From an uncultured Oscillospiraceae bacterium (GTDB lineage: Bacteria > Bacillota > Clostridia > Oscillospirales > Oscillospiraceae): a stretch of 13,027 nt of DNA. The stretch is taken from positions 1,086 to 14,112 of the forward strand of contig CAJOFW010000116.1 in the NCBI GenBank assembly GCA_905234005.1, given 5' to 3'. The position numbers and the translations under genes were made by a program. Shown here piece after piece: positions 1 to 7,638 of the stretch. A model generated the notes under the pieces. That model was not told the origin of the DNA. It saw only the letters and a list, made by a program, of their open reading frames with translations, and did no database searches. Within the stretch, counting starts at the first letter, position 1. Every line of letters starts with the position of its first letter.

Positions 1-1084
1 GCGTCCTTTTTTCATGATCGGAGATGTCCCTGACGATCTCGTCCTCCTCCCAGACGCCGAACTCGACCCACTGCCGGATGCTCTCCGGCATCCGCTCCGC
101 GCTGTACTGCGGATAGAGCTGTTTCATTTCCGCGTCCTCGACCTCGAAGCAGGGCTGACCGTTTTTGCTCACGCCGTTTCTCGAGACGAGGGTATAGGCG
201 ATGAACGTATACAGATACTGCGCGATATACGGAAGCTCACGCTCCGCCATAAGATCGTAGAGCCGGGCAAAATCCCGCAGCGCGCAGCTCATACTGCGAA
301 GGTTGTGGTATTTCCCGAGCGTGCCCTGACGTTCCGCCGAATCGGAGACAAGCGCGTCGTAGACGACCTGTTCGTTCTCTTTCAGAAACGCCGCGTATTC
401 CGCGCCCGGCCATTTGCCGCCCGTGATGATGCTGTGAATGATCGCCCGATAGTCCGGCATATATCGCACCGAGCGGCTTATCGTCTTCTCCCGGATCATC
501 TTGTAGAGGCCGGGATCCTCCGCCAGGACCGATTTGATGAATGCATCCTGCGCGATGACGATCGTCGCGAAGCGCCTGTTCTCGCAGTATTCGTTGATCG
601 CGCCGACGAGCTGGTTCAGATCCAGCCTCGAGCGGCTCAGGTCGTCGAAGACCAGCACGACCCGCTTTTGCTCCTCTCTTTTGTAATACTCGTCGATGAG
701 CGTGTCAAGGGAGATGTATTCGACAGGGTCGACGGAGGCGATCGCGGAGGCAACGCTGCCGCCGACCGTATTGGAGTACATCAGGAGGGTGCTGATCGCG
801 TGAAACAGGCCGTTTTTTCTAACGCGCTCGTTTTTCCTGTCCAGCCTGCCCAGAAGCGGCGTACAGGTGCGGATCCACTGCCTTTTGACCGCGCCGCTCA
901 GCGCCGTCACGCTGTCCACGCTGAACAGAGAGACGCGAACGATGTCGTGTGTCGAGCGCAGCGCCTCCGCCAGATCCTTTTCGATCAGATGCGTCTTCCC
1001 GCAGCCCCACTCGCCGGTGAGCAGAAGCGCGCCCAGACGCTCCTCCTCGCCGCAGTAGCGAATCAGCTCCTGTAAGGTACTCAA
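1..1084 (-). CDS. KAP-like P-loop NTPase, 3' end outside the window
   Basis: This is a predicted P-loop ATPase of unknown role; 361 codons are visible and the end lies beyond the left edge. The Walker A motif GEWGCGKT sits at about residues 24-31, very near the N-terminus. A Walker B strand VVLVFDD is at about 142-148, followed by LSRSRLDLNQLVGAINEY. A GEWGxGKT motif with a hydrophobic strand ending in DD is typical of KAP-family NTPases, some of which act at membranes or in phage defence. No transmembrane segment is evident in the visible part, although KAP proteins often carry one. I chose the TTG at 1084-1082 because AGGGGGGA lies about six bases upstream; no ATG in this frame is near the Walker A motif. 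The gene stands alone on its strand. Family assignment is fairly likely; function is unknown. Confidence 0.65.
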   Translation of the reverse strand, partial: MSTLQELIRYCGEEERLGALLLTGEWGCGKTHLIEKDLAEALRSTHDIVRVSLFSVDSVTALSGAVKRQWIRTCTPLLGRLDRKNERVRKNGLFHAISTLLMYSNTVGGSVASAIASVDPVEYISLDTLIDEYYKREEQKRVVLVFDDLSRSRLDLNQLVGAINEYCENRRFATIVIAQDAFIKSVLAEDPGLYKMIREKTISRSVRYMPDYRAIIHSIITGGKWPGAEYAAFLKENEQVVYDALVSDSAERQGTLGKYHNLRSMSCALRDFARLYDLMAERELPYIAQYLYTFIAYTLVSRNGVSKNGQPCFEVEDAEMKQLYPQYSAERMPESIRQWVEFGVWEEDEIVRDISDHEKRT

Positions 1085-1117
1085 AGAATCATCCCCCCTC
1101 CGTATTTCCCCGCGCAA

Positions 1118-1134
1118 GCCCCGGACTCCGAGGC
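1118..1134. promoter_or_regulatory. 17-bp imperfect palindrome in the NTPase gene leader
   Basis: GCCCCGGACTCCGAGGC is symmetric about C1126 with eight-base arms and one mismatched pair. It lies between the predicted transcription start and the ribosome site of the KAP-like gene, so it could be an operator or a small RNA hairpin. Chance is not excluded in GC-rich DNA. Confidence 0.25.
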
Positions 1135-1152
1135 CGCAAAGCCTTTTATGAT

Positions 1153-1182
1153 AATATAACACAGAAACCGCCGCAGCGTAAA
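1153..1182 (-). promoter_or_regulatory. Promoter for the KAP-like NTPase gene
   Basis: On the minus strand TTTACG (1182-1177) and TATATT (1158-1153) are separated by 18 bases, with a TGn extended -10 just upstream of TATATT. It would give a leader of about 60 bases. The -35 box matches the consensus at only four of six positions. Confidence 0.45.
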
Positions 1183-1199
1183 CAGAAAACGCAGCTAAT

Positions 1200-1218
1200 C
1201 AGCACCCAGCGGGTGCTG
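1200..1218. other. Short perfect hairpin abutting repeat copy A
   Basis: CAGCACCC and GGGTGCTG pair perfectly around a three-base AGC loop and end directly at the first base of repeat copy A. Copies B and C have no such hairpin, so it is not part of the repeat. The T-run that follows belongs to the repeat. No plus-strand gene ends here, so a terminator role is not obvious. Confidence 0.5.
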
Positions 1219-1451
1219 ATACTTTTTCCCCAAAGAAAAAGTATCAAAAAGAACTTTGTACTCGCTTTGAAAAGTCTGCGTTTTCAAGGCTTTGCGCCCG
1301 GTAACGAAACAGAGCTTTCAATTAGGGCAATACCGCACAATAGGGGTGTGCGGATTGCGCAGACAGATTTTTCGGCAGATGAAACAAAAAACGCAGGGAA
1401 TACTTTGTGTATTCCCGAGGATTTGTGCGGTGTTGCCTTAGAGAACAGTAT
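1219..1451 (+). repeat. Intergenic repeat copy A, interrupted by a MITE-like insert
   Basis: This is one of three copies in the window (others at 6242-6358 and 6360-6475). It begins with a perfect 10-bp hairpin, ATACTTTTTC and GAAAAAGTAT around a six-base loop. Then come CAAAAAGAACTTTGTA, a variable middle, the conserved core TTTGCGCCCGGTAACGA, and the end AGAACAGTAT. The ends ATACT and AGTAT form a five-base terminal inverted repeat. In this copy CTTTGAAAA can also pair with TTTTCAAGG across the variable part. Removing the inserted element and one TTAG leaves exactly 117 bp, the length of copy B. No protein-coding role is supported. Confidence 0.85.
1326..1437. mobile_element. MITE-like 112-bp element with TTAG target duplication
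   Basis: The element has 15-bp terminal inverted repeats, GGCAATACCGCACAA on the left and TTGTGCGGTGTTGCC on the right, with one mismatch. It is flanked by direct TTAG repeats at 1322-1325 and 1438-1441. It is too short to encode a transposase. An inner hairpin of eight perfect pairs, GGGAATAC and GTATTCCC with loop TTTGT, lies at 1396-1416. It sits near the end of repeat copy A, and copy B gives the uninterrupted version, so insertion is read directly from the sequence. A four-base TTAG duplication fits the YTAR target of IS5-type transposases; that link is inferred. Confidence 0.85.
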
Positions 1452-1464
1452 GAGCAGCTGCCGG

Positions 1465-1499
1465 AAAACAAAGAAGGGCAGACAAAAAGCCTGCCCTTC
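1465..1499 (-). terminator. Intrinsic terminator of the tRNA-Ser gene
   Basis: On the minus strand GAAGGGCAGGC pairs with GTCTGCCCTTC (11 pairs including one G-T) around a TTTTT loop, followed by TTTGTTTT. It starts five bases after the CCA end of the tRNA, as expected for a single-tRNA transcript. Confidence 0.85.
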
Positions 1500-1504
1500 G
1501 TTTA

Positions 1505-1593
1505 TGGCGGAGCGGGTGGGATTCGAACCCACGGACGGTTGCCCGTCACTTGATTTCGAGTCAAGCTCGTTATGACCACTTCGATACCGCTCC
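1505..1593 (-). tRNA. tRNA-Ser, anticodon CGA
   Basis: The minus strand folds into a class II tRNA. The acceptor GGAGCGG pairs with CCGCTCC, followed by discriminator G and an encoded CCA. The anticodon stem CTTGA/TCAAG encloses loop CTCGAAA, giving anticodon CGA at 1558-1556, which reads UCG serine codons. The long variable arm GACGG-GCAA-CCGTC is the hallmark of serine tRNAs. The T arm is GTGGG-TTCGAAT-CCCAC. A strong promoter and an intrinsic terminator flank it, so it is transcribed alone. A dedicated CGA tRNA suits a GC-rich genome that uses UCG often. Confidence 0.97.
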
Positions 1594-1610
1594 GTATCGA
1601 GTGCTCTGCT

Positions 1611-1640
1611 ACTATACCACCAATCGCGGGCGGTTGTCAA
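1611..1640 (-). promoter_or_regulatory. Promoter of the tRNA-Ser gene
   Basis: On the minus strand a consensus TTGACA (1640-1635) and TATAGT (1616-1611) are 18 bases apart, placing the start about 10 bases before the mature tRNA. The -35 box lies within a perfect odd palindrome, GCGGTTG-T-CAACCGC, at 1630-1644. Confidence 0.85.
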
Positions 1641-1659
1641 CCGCTGTTTTGCGTTTCTC

Positions 1660-1688
1660 TTTACATTCGCGTCCGATTCCTATATAAT
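1660..1688 (+). promoter_or_regulatory. Promoter for the TIGR04255/DUF1292 pair
   Basis: TTTACA and a perfect TATAAT are 17 bases apart, with about 34 bases from the expected start to the ATG at 1729. It is divergent from the tRNA promoter; the two -35 boxes are 19 bases apart. Confidence 0.85.
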
Positions 1689-1728
1689 ATGTGCGTCACA
1701 TCACCACTACGAAAGGCAGGCAGCGCCC

Positions 1729-2490
1729 ATGCCGCATTACGCGAAGAATTTCATCACGCAGGTCATCCTGCGGGCCGATTTCGTCCGGGGCACCGTGCCC
1801 ATGGCCGAGCCGGACGCCGCTATGATGAACGTGCTCGAGGGCTTCCCCGTCCGCAACCGGATGAACCGCACCAAAACCGAGGTCACCGTCCGCAAGACGC
1901 CGCAGGGCAACAACAAGGAGACCTATACCACCAACTTCGTCGAAAACAACTTCTGGCTCGAGGACAAATCCCGCCGCGTCGCCGTGTGCAGCGAGTACCT
2001 GTTCGTCGAGGAGAAGCGTTACGAGGGCTACGAGGCCCTCCGCGACCTTTTCGTCGAGGCGCTGGACGCCGCCGCGGCGCAGTACCCCGGCATGAAGATC
2101 AAGCGCCTCGGTATGCGCTTCGTCAACGAGATCAAGCTGCCCGAGGCCGACGCCGGCCCGGGGCTGGGCGCGGATTTCTGGCAGAAGTACGTAAACCCCG
2201 GCCTCGTCGCCGGTCTCCGCTTCGCCGCGAACAGCGACGCCCTCGCCCGCCATATGTGCACCACCGAGCTGAATTACGGCACCGACCGCGCCACCATCCG
2301 CTACGGCATCTTCAACACCGAGTACCCGAAGCCGAACCGCCGCCGGGAGTTCATCGTCGATACCGACACCTACTGCGAGACGCAGCTTGCCGCCGCCGAC
2401 GTGCCCGCCAAGCTCGACGACTACCACGCCGCCGCCTGCTCCGTGTTCGAGGCCGCGATCACCGACGCGCTGCGCGAGCGCATGAGGTGA
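1729..2490 (+). CDS. TIGR04255 family protein
   Basis: The 253-residue protein resembles the sporadically distributed TIGR04255 family, which has no established biochemical role. Recognisable traits are the N-terminal strand FITQVILRADF, a central YTTNFVENNFWL stretch with SEYLFVEEKRYEGYEALRD, the strand IKRLGMRFVNEI, the later REFIVDTDTYC, and a C-terminal helix YHAAACSVFEAAITDALRERM. The total length is as usual for the family. There is no signal peptide or membrane segment, so a cytoplasmic place is likely. The start is the first ATG after the promoter, with GAAAGG upstream. A DUF1292-like gene begins three bases after the stop, so the two are surely co-transcribed and perhaps act together. 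The family call rests on pattern recognition, not alignment. Confidence 0.7.
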   Translation: MPHYAKNFITQVILRADFVRGTVPMAEPDAAMMNVLEGFPVRNRMNRTKTEVTVRKTPQGNNKETYTTNFVENNFWLEDKSRRVAVCSEYLFVEEKRYEGYEALRDLFVEALDAAAAQYPGMKIKRLGMRFVNEIKLPEADAGPGLGADFWQKYVNPGLVAGLRFAANSDALARHMCTTELNYGTDRATIRYGIFNTEYPKPNRRREFIVDTDTYCETQLAAADVPAKLDDYHAAACSVFEAAITDALRERMR

Positions 2491-2493
2491 GCC

Positions 2494-2778
2494 ATGGACA
2501 GCGCTCCCGATATCATCATCCTCACAAACGACAGCGGCGAACGCGTGGGCTTTCAGCCCGTCGCCACCGTGCCGTTCGGCGGACTGACGTACATGATCCT
2601 CCGCCCCGTCACGCCGATGGAGGGCGCAGACGAGGGCGACGCCTTCGTCTTCTCCGTCTCGAACGTCGACGGCGACGGCGAGCAGGACTCCGGCAGCTTC
2701 CTCACAATGGAGACCGACGACGACGTCATCGACGCCGTCTTCGCCCTGTACGAGGGCGCCGAGCCGCCGGAGCGGTAA
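2494..2778 (+). CDS. DUF1292-like small acidic protein
   Basis: This 94-residue protein fits the DUF1292 (YrzB-like) pattern: an N-terminal IIILTNDSGERVGFQPVATV strand pair, then FGGLTYMILRPV (about residues 29-40), an acidic linker EGADEGD, the strand AFVFSVSNVDGDG, and a C-terminal helix DDDVIDAVFALYEG. DUF1292 proteins are small, common in Bacillota and have no known function. It is strongly acidic, with no membrane segment or cysteine. The ATG is three bases after the preceding stop, and its ribosome site GAGGTGAG lies in the end of the upstream gene, which suggests coupled translation. I see no clear terminator behind it before the argG promoter. Confidence 0.7.
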   Translation: MDSAPDIIILTNDSGERVGFQPVATVPFGGLTYMILRPVTPMEGADEGDAFVFSVSNVDGDGEQDSGSFLTMETDDDVIDAVFALYEGAEPPER

Positions 2779-2825
2779 ACCGCCGCCGGGCGTCAGCGTC
2801 GCCGCGTTAAACAAATAATCATCGC

Positions 2826-2849
2826 TTTATGCATAATATTCCGCATAAA
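2826..2849. promoter_or_regulatory. Inverted repeat upstream of argG, possible arginine-repressor site
   Basis: TTTATGC and GCATAAA form a perfect seven-base inverted repeat around ten AT-rich bases, ending four bases before the argG -35 box. An ArgR/AhrC site would be natural here, but the match to the TGAAT-N4-ATTCA consensus is only partial. Regulatory role inferred from position and symmetry. Confidence 0.4.
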
Positions 2850-2853
2850 CCTA

Positions 2854-2882
2854 TTGATATTCATCATCATTCGGCGTAAAAT
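2854..2882 (+). promoter_or_regulatory. Promoter of the argGH operon
   Basis: TTGATA and TAAAAT are 17 bases apart. The expected start is near 2889, followed by GGAGGG at 2903-2908 and the argG ATG at 2917. No leader structure such as a T-box fits in this short space. Confidence 0.7.
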
Positions 2883-2916
2883 CACGTCGTTGCAAATCGA
2901 ATGGAGGGAATTACCC

Positions 2917-4130
2917 ATGTCTGATATCAAGAAGGTCGTCCTCGCCTACTCGGGCGGACTGGACACATCCATCATCATCCCCTGGCTCAAGGAGAACTAC
3001 GACAACTGCGAGATCATCGCCGTCGCCGGCAACGTCGGCCAGGCCGACGAGCTGGAGGGGCTGGAGGAGAAGGCCCTCAAGACCGGCGCGTCGAAGCTCA
3101 TCGTCGCCGACCTCGTCGACGAGATGGTCGAGGACATCATCATCCCCGCCCTCAAGATGGACGCGAAATACGAGACATATCTGCTCGGCACGGCGTTCGC
3201 CCGTCCGGTCATCGGCAAGAAGCTCGCGGAGATCGCGCTGGCCGAGGGCGCGGACGCGATCGTCCACGGCGCGACCGGCAAGGGCAACGATCAGGTTCGG
3301 TTCGAGCTTGCGATCAAGCGCTTCGCGCCCGATATGAAGATCATCGCCCCCTGGCGTGAGTGGTCCATCCGCAGCCGCGACGAGGAGATCGACTACGCCG
3401 AGGCGCACAACATCCCCCTCAGGATCAGCCGCGAGACGAGCTATTCAAAGGACAAGAACCTCTGGCACCTCTCCCACGAGGGCCTCGACCTCGAGGACCC
3501 GGCGAACGAGCCGGATTACGACAAGCCCGGCTTCCTCGAGATGGGCGTGTCCCCGATCATGGCCCCGGACGAGCCGACGTATGTGACGATCGACTTCGAG
3601 CAGGGCGCTCCGGTCGCCGTGGACGGCGTGCGGATGAAGGCGTCGAAGATCATCGAGCGCCTCAACGAGCTGGGCGGCGCGAACGGCATCGGCATCATCG
3701 ACATCGTCGAGAACCGTCTCGTCGGCATGAAGGATCGCGGCGTGTACGAGACGCCGGGCGGCTCCATCCTCTACTTCGCGCACGAGCAGCTTGAGATGAT
3801 CACGGTCGACAAGGACACCCTGCATGAGAAGCAGAAGCTGGCCGTCGACTACGCCGACCTCATCTACAACGGCAAGTGGTACTCCCCGCTGCAGGAGGCG
3901 CTGACCGCCTTCGCGAACGAGTCGAACAAATACGTCACCGGCTCCGTGCGTCTCAAGCTCTACAAGGGCAACATCATCCCCGCCGGCATGACCTCCCCGT
4001 ACTCCCTCTACTCCGAGGATCTTGTGACGTTCGGCGAGAGCGACTATGACCAGTCCCAGTCCGCCGGGTTCATCAACCTCTGGGGTCTGCCGACGAAGGT
4101 GCAGGCGCTCCGCGAGCAGGGGAAGCTGTA

Positions 4131-4131
<1 letters not shown>
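2917..4131 (+). CDS. argG: Argininosuccinate synthase
   Basis: This cytoplasmic enzyme joins citrulline and aspartate using ATP to form argininosuccinate, the seventh step of arginine synthesis. The 404 residues match the usual length. The pyrophosphatase-type nucleotide loop AYSGGLDTS is at residues 10-18. The family motif HGATGKGNDQ is at 117-126, followed by VRFE. Further on are TSYSKDKNLWHLSHEG, with DLEDPANEPD behind it, and RGVYETPGG, all typical of ArgG. I chose the ATG at 2917 because GGAGGG is nine bases upstream and the protein then begins MSDIKKVVLAYSGG as in its relatives; an in-frame extension from 2854 starts within the -35 box. The stop overlaps the argH start by one base. Promoter and a possible arginine-repressor site lie just upstream. 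Confidence 0.97.
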
Positions 4132-5468
<1,337 letters not shown>

Positions 5469-5473
5469 ACCGA

Positions 5474-5501
5474 CGGCCAGACCCCTCGCCGGGTCTGGCC
5501 G
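5474..5501 (+). terminator. Strong hairpin after argH without a T-run
   Basis: CGGCCAGACCC and GGGTCTGGCCG pair perfectly (11 bp) around a six-base CTCGCC loop, six bases after the argH stop. The next bases, ATCATAGTT, give no T-run, so it may be a weak terminator, a pause site or an mRNA 3'-end stabiliser. Readthrough into the thioesterase gene is likely, as I see no clear promoter between 5502 and 5531. Confidence 0.5.
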
Positions 5502-5531
5502 ATCATAGTTGAACAGTATCAGAGGAGGAGC

Positions 5532-6242
5532 ATGGAGGAGCTGTATTACGAACGTCCGCACACGCTTCTGATGCGGGACTGCGACCGGTTCCGGCGGCTC
5601 CGGCCGTCGGCGCTGCTCACGATGACGCAGGACGGCTCGGAGTATCTGACCGAGCGCTGGGGCGTCGGCCTCGGGGCGATGCTGCGGCAAAACATCATAT
5701 GGGTCGTCGCGAAGACGGCGTGCGCCGTCACACGCCTGCCCGAGCACGAGGAGCCGATCGTCTTTCGCGAGTGGGCCGGACGGGGGCGGTCGGGGATATT
5801 CCCGTTTCACTTCACGCTCGATACGCCGTCCGGCGACCGGCTCGTGACGGGCTGCTCGCTGTGGGTGCTGTCCGATCTCGAGAGCCACTCGATGCTCAGC
5901 CCCCGCATCCCCCGCTTCACGATGCCGACGCCGGAGCCGCCGGGCGCGCCGATACCCCGCATGAAGCCCGTCAGAGCGCCGGAGGCGTGCCGGTATACGC
6001 CGCGCCGCGTCCGCTGGTCGGAGACGGACATCAACGGCCACCTGACGAACACGCGGTATGTCGACTGGATGTGCGATCTCGCGGACGCGGAATTTCACCG
6101 CGCCCATCCGATGAAGACCCTCCGCGTCGACTACCGGGGTGAGATTCGCCCCGACGAGGAGGTCACGCTTACGTGGGCGCTGGACGACGCCCGCCTCTAC
6201 TGCGCCGCCGACGGCCGCTTTTCCGCGGAGATGACGTTTTAA
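5532..6242 (+). CDS. Acyl-ACP thioesterase, bacterial two-hotdog type
   Basis: The protein probably hydrolyses acyl-acyl carrier protein to free fatty acid and ACP, ending chain elongation in the cytoplasm. Its 236 residues fit the bacterial branch of the FatA/FatB family (acyl-ACP TE, PF01643). The N-terminal hotdog covers about residues 3-125, with the helix MTQDGSEYLTERWGVGLGAM and IIWVVAKTACAV. The C-terminal hotdog begins around 145 and has WSETDINGHLTNTRYVDWM, in which D166, N168 and H170 occupy the positions of the plant-type active site D-x-N-x-H. AGGAGG lies three bases before the ATG, slightly close. The stop TAA merges with the first base of repeat copy B. Chain-length preference cannot be read from the sequence. 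Confidence 0.88.
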   Translation: MEELYYERPHTLLMRDCDRFRRLRPSALLTMTQDGSEYLTERWGVGLGAMLRQNIIWVVAKTACAVTRLPEHEEPIVFREWAGRGRSGIFPFHFTLDTPSGDRLVTGCSLWVLSDLESHSMLSPRIPRFTMPTPEPPGAPIPRMKPVRAPEACRYTPRRVRWSETDINGHLTNTRYVDWMCDLADAEFHRAHPMKTLRVDYRGEIRPDEEVTLTWALDDARLYCAADGRFSAEMTF

Positions 6243-6358
6243 TACTTTTTCTTGAAAGAAAAAGTATCAAAAAGAACTTTGTATTCGCTTCAAAACGGCT
6301 GCGTTTCCAAGGCTTTGCGCCCGGTAACGAAGAGAAGCTTTTAATTGGAGAACAGTAT
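6242..6358 (+). repeat. Intergenic repeat copy B, 117 bp
   Basis: This uninterrupted copy begins ATACTTTTTC, has the six-base loop TTGAAA, then GAAAAAGTAT, CAAAAAGAACTTTGTA, the core TTTGCGCCCGGTAACGA, and ends GAGAACAGTAT. The first base is the last base of the thioesterase stop codon. It is followed after one A by copy C in the same orientation. The 10-bp stem is perfect in all three copies while the loop varies, which favours a selected or recently spread hairpin. Confidence 0.9.
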
Positions 6359-6359
6359 A

Positions 6360-6475
6360 ATACTTTTTCCCAAAAGAAAAAGTATCAAAAAGAACTTTAT
6401 ATTCGCTCGAAAAGGCAGCAATTCCAAGGCTTTGCGCCCGGTAACGAAACGGAGCTTCTAATTTGAGAACACCAT
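6360..6475 (+). repeat. Intergenic repeat copy C, overlapping the thiolase 3' end
   Basis: Copy C has the same hairpin (loop CCAAAA) and the same core. It aligns with copy B to about 6470, where AATTTGAGAAC matches AATTGGAGAAC; the last five bases ACCAT diverge from AGTAT. It is one base shorter than copies A and B and its variable middle differs most. On the minus strand its end encodes the last residues and the TAG stop of the thiolase gene. Confidence 0.88.
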
Positions 6476-7612
6476 GCCGCCGCCGATGCACATCGTGACG
6501 AGGGCGTACTTACCCGCCGTCTCGGGATCCTGCAGGTAATCGAGGGCCTTCATCGTCAGGAACGCGCCGGTCGCGCCCATCGGGTGGCCGAGAGCCATCG
6601 CGCCGCCGTAGGGGTTGGTCTTCGCCATGTCGAAGCCCAGCGTGTCGATGCAGGCGAGGGACTGGGAGGCGAACGCCTCGTTGATCTCGACGACGTCCAT
6701 CTGATCGACGGTCATGCCGACCTGCTCCATGACCTTCGGCACCGCGTAGATGGGGCCGATGCCCATGACGGTCGCGTCGCAGCCGGCGACGGCAAAGCCG
6801 AGAAGCTTCGCGATCGGCTTGATGCCAAGCTCGGCGGCGAGGTCAGCCGTCATGATGACGACGTAGGCGGCCGCGTCGGTCGTCTGCGACGACGTGGCGG
6901 CGGTCACGGTGCCCTCGGCGCGGAAGCAGGGCTTCATCGAGGCCATCTTCTCCATGCTCGTCTTGAGGTTGCCGTCCATGTCGGCGAGGATGCCGTCGTC
7001 GTACTCGACGGTGTTGCCGTCCTGGTCGACGATGGGGATGATGCACTTGTTGAGCTTGCCTTCCCTGCGGGCCTTCGCCGCGAGGGTGTGGCTGCGCAGG
7101 GCCATCTCCTCCATGCGCTCACGGGGGATGTTGTAGCGCTCAACGACGCGCTCCGCCGTCTCGCCCATGGTCATGTAGCCGCCGATGTAGTTCTCGTCGA
7201 ACCAGGGATCCTTCTGCTCCTCGGGATAGGCCCCGAAGCACTTGGTCATGCACTCGACGCCGCCGGCGACGACGCACTTCATCTGTCCGGCACGGATCGC
7301 GTTCGCCGCCGTGGCGATCGCCTGCAGGCCGGACGAGCAGAAGCGGTTGATCGTCTGGCCGCACACGGACTCGGGCAGGCCGGCGCGGTTCACGATCAGA
7401 CGGGAGGCGTTCATGCTCATCTCGTTCGTGGGGGAGGCGCAGCCGGTGATCACGTCGTCGATCAGCGCCGGATCGAGCTGCGGCACCTTCGCGAGCACGC
7501 CGGACAGCGTCTGGGCGGCGTATTCGATCGGGTGCATCTGCGCAAGGCCGCCCTTGCGGGCGCGGCAGCACGGACTGCGGCCATAGGCCACGATGACAGG
7601 TTCGTTGTTCAT
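6458..7612 (-). CDS. Thiolase (acetyl-CoA acyltransferase/acetyltransferase)
   Basis: The enzyme either condenses two acetyl-CoA to acetoacetyl-CoA or cleaves 3-ketoacyl-CoA; the sequence does not settle the direction. All catalytic parts are visible in the 384 residues: nucleophile C92 in NRFCSSGLQA, N311-EAF-314, H343 in GGAMALGHPMGATG, and the second cysteine C375 in TMCIGGGM. AGGAG is eight bases upstream of the ATG. After C375 only nine residues follow, IGGGMVFSN, whereas E. coli FadA has about fourteen, ending QGIATVFERV. The last four codons and the stop coincide with repeat copy C, so the native C-terminus seems to have been replaced. The SPFH gene lies upstream on the same strand, but a promoter candidate stands between them. 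Confidence 0.93.
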   Translation of the reverse strand: MNNEPVIVAYGRSPCCRARKGGLAQMHPIEYAAQTLSGVLAKVPQLDPALIDDVITGCASPTNEMSMNASRLIVNRAGLPESVCGQTINRFCSSGLQAIATAANAIRAGQMKCVVAGGVECMTKCFGAYPEEQKDPWFDENYIGGYMTMGETAERVVERYNIPRERMEEMALRSHTLAAKARREGKLNKCIIPIVDQDGNTVEYDDGILADMDGNLKTSMEKMASMKPCFRAEGTVTAATSSQTTDAAAYVVIMTADLAAELGIKPIAKLLGFAVAGCDATVMGIGPIYAVPKVMEQVGMTVDQMDVVEINEAFASQSLACIDTLGFDMAKTNPYGGAMALGHPMGATGAFLTMKALDYLQDPETAGKYALVTMCIGGGMVFSN

Positions 7613-7638
7613 GGGTGGTCACTCCTTCAAAGTTATGG

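Noticed and set aside
14..1075. Long plus-strand open frame of 353 codons opposite the NTPase gene
   Set aside because: Its protein is low-complexity, rich in R, A, D and V and without motifs, while the minus strand has clear Walker A and B motifs. It is an antisense effect of GC-rich codons.
1200..1230. Hairpin plus T-run read as a plus-strand intrinsic terminator
   Set aside because: No plus-strand gene ends nearby, and the T-run is part of the repeat's own hairpin stem.
1572..2810. Plus-strand open frame of 412 codons over the TIGR04255/DUF1292 pair
   Set aside because: It is the shifted frame of two recognisable genes, starts inside the tRNA region and is extremely Arg-rich.
2854..2916. 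N-terminal extension of ArgG by 21 residues
   Set aside because: It would begin in the -35 box of the promoter. GGAGGG before 2917 and the standard start MSDIKKVVLAYSGG decide for the shorter form.
6173..6466. Small open frame spanning the thioesterase end and repeats B and C
   Set aside because: The similar peptides in repeats A, B and C (with FQGFAPGNE) come from shared repeat DNA. The frame shifts between the copies and there is no ribosome site, so a protein is not supported.
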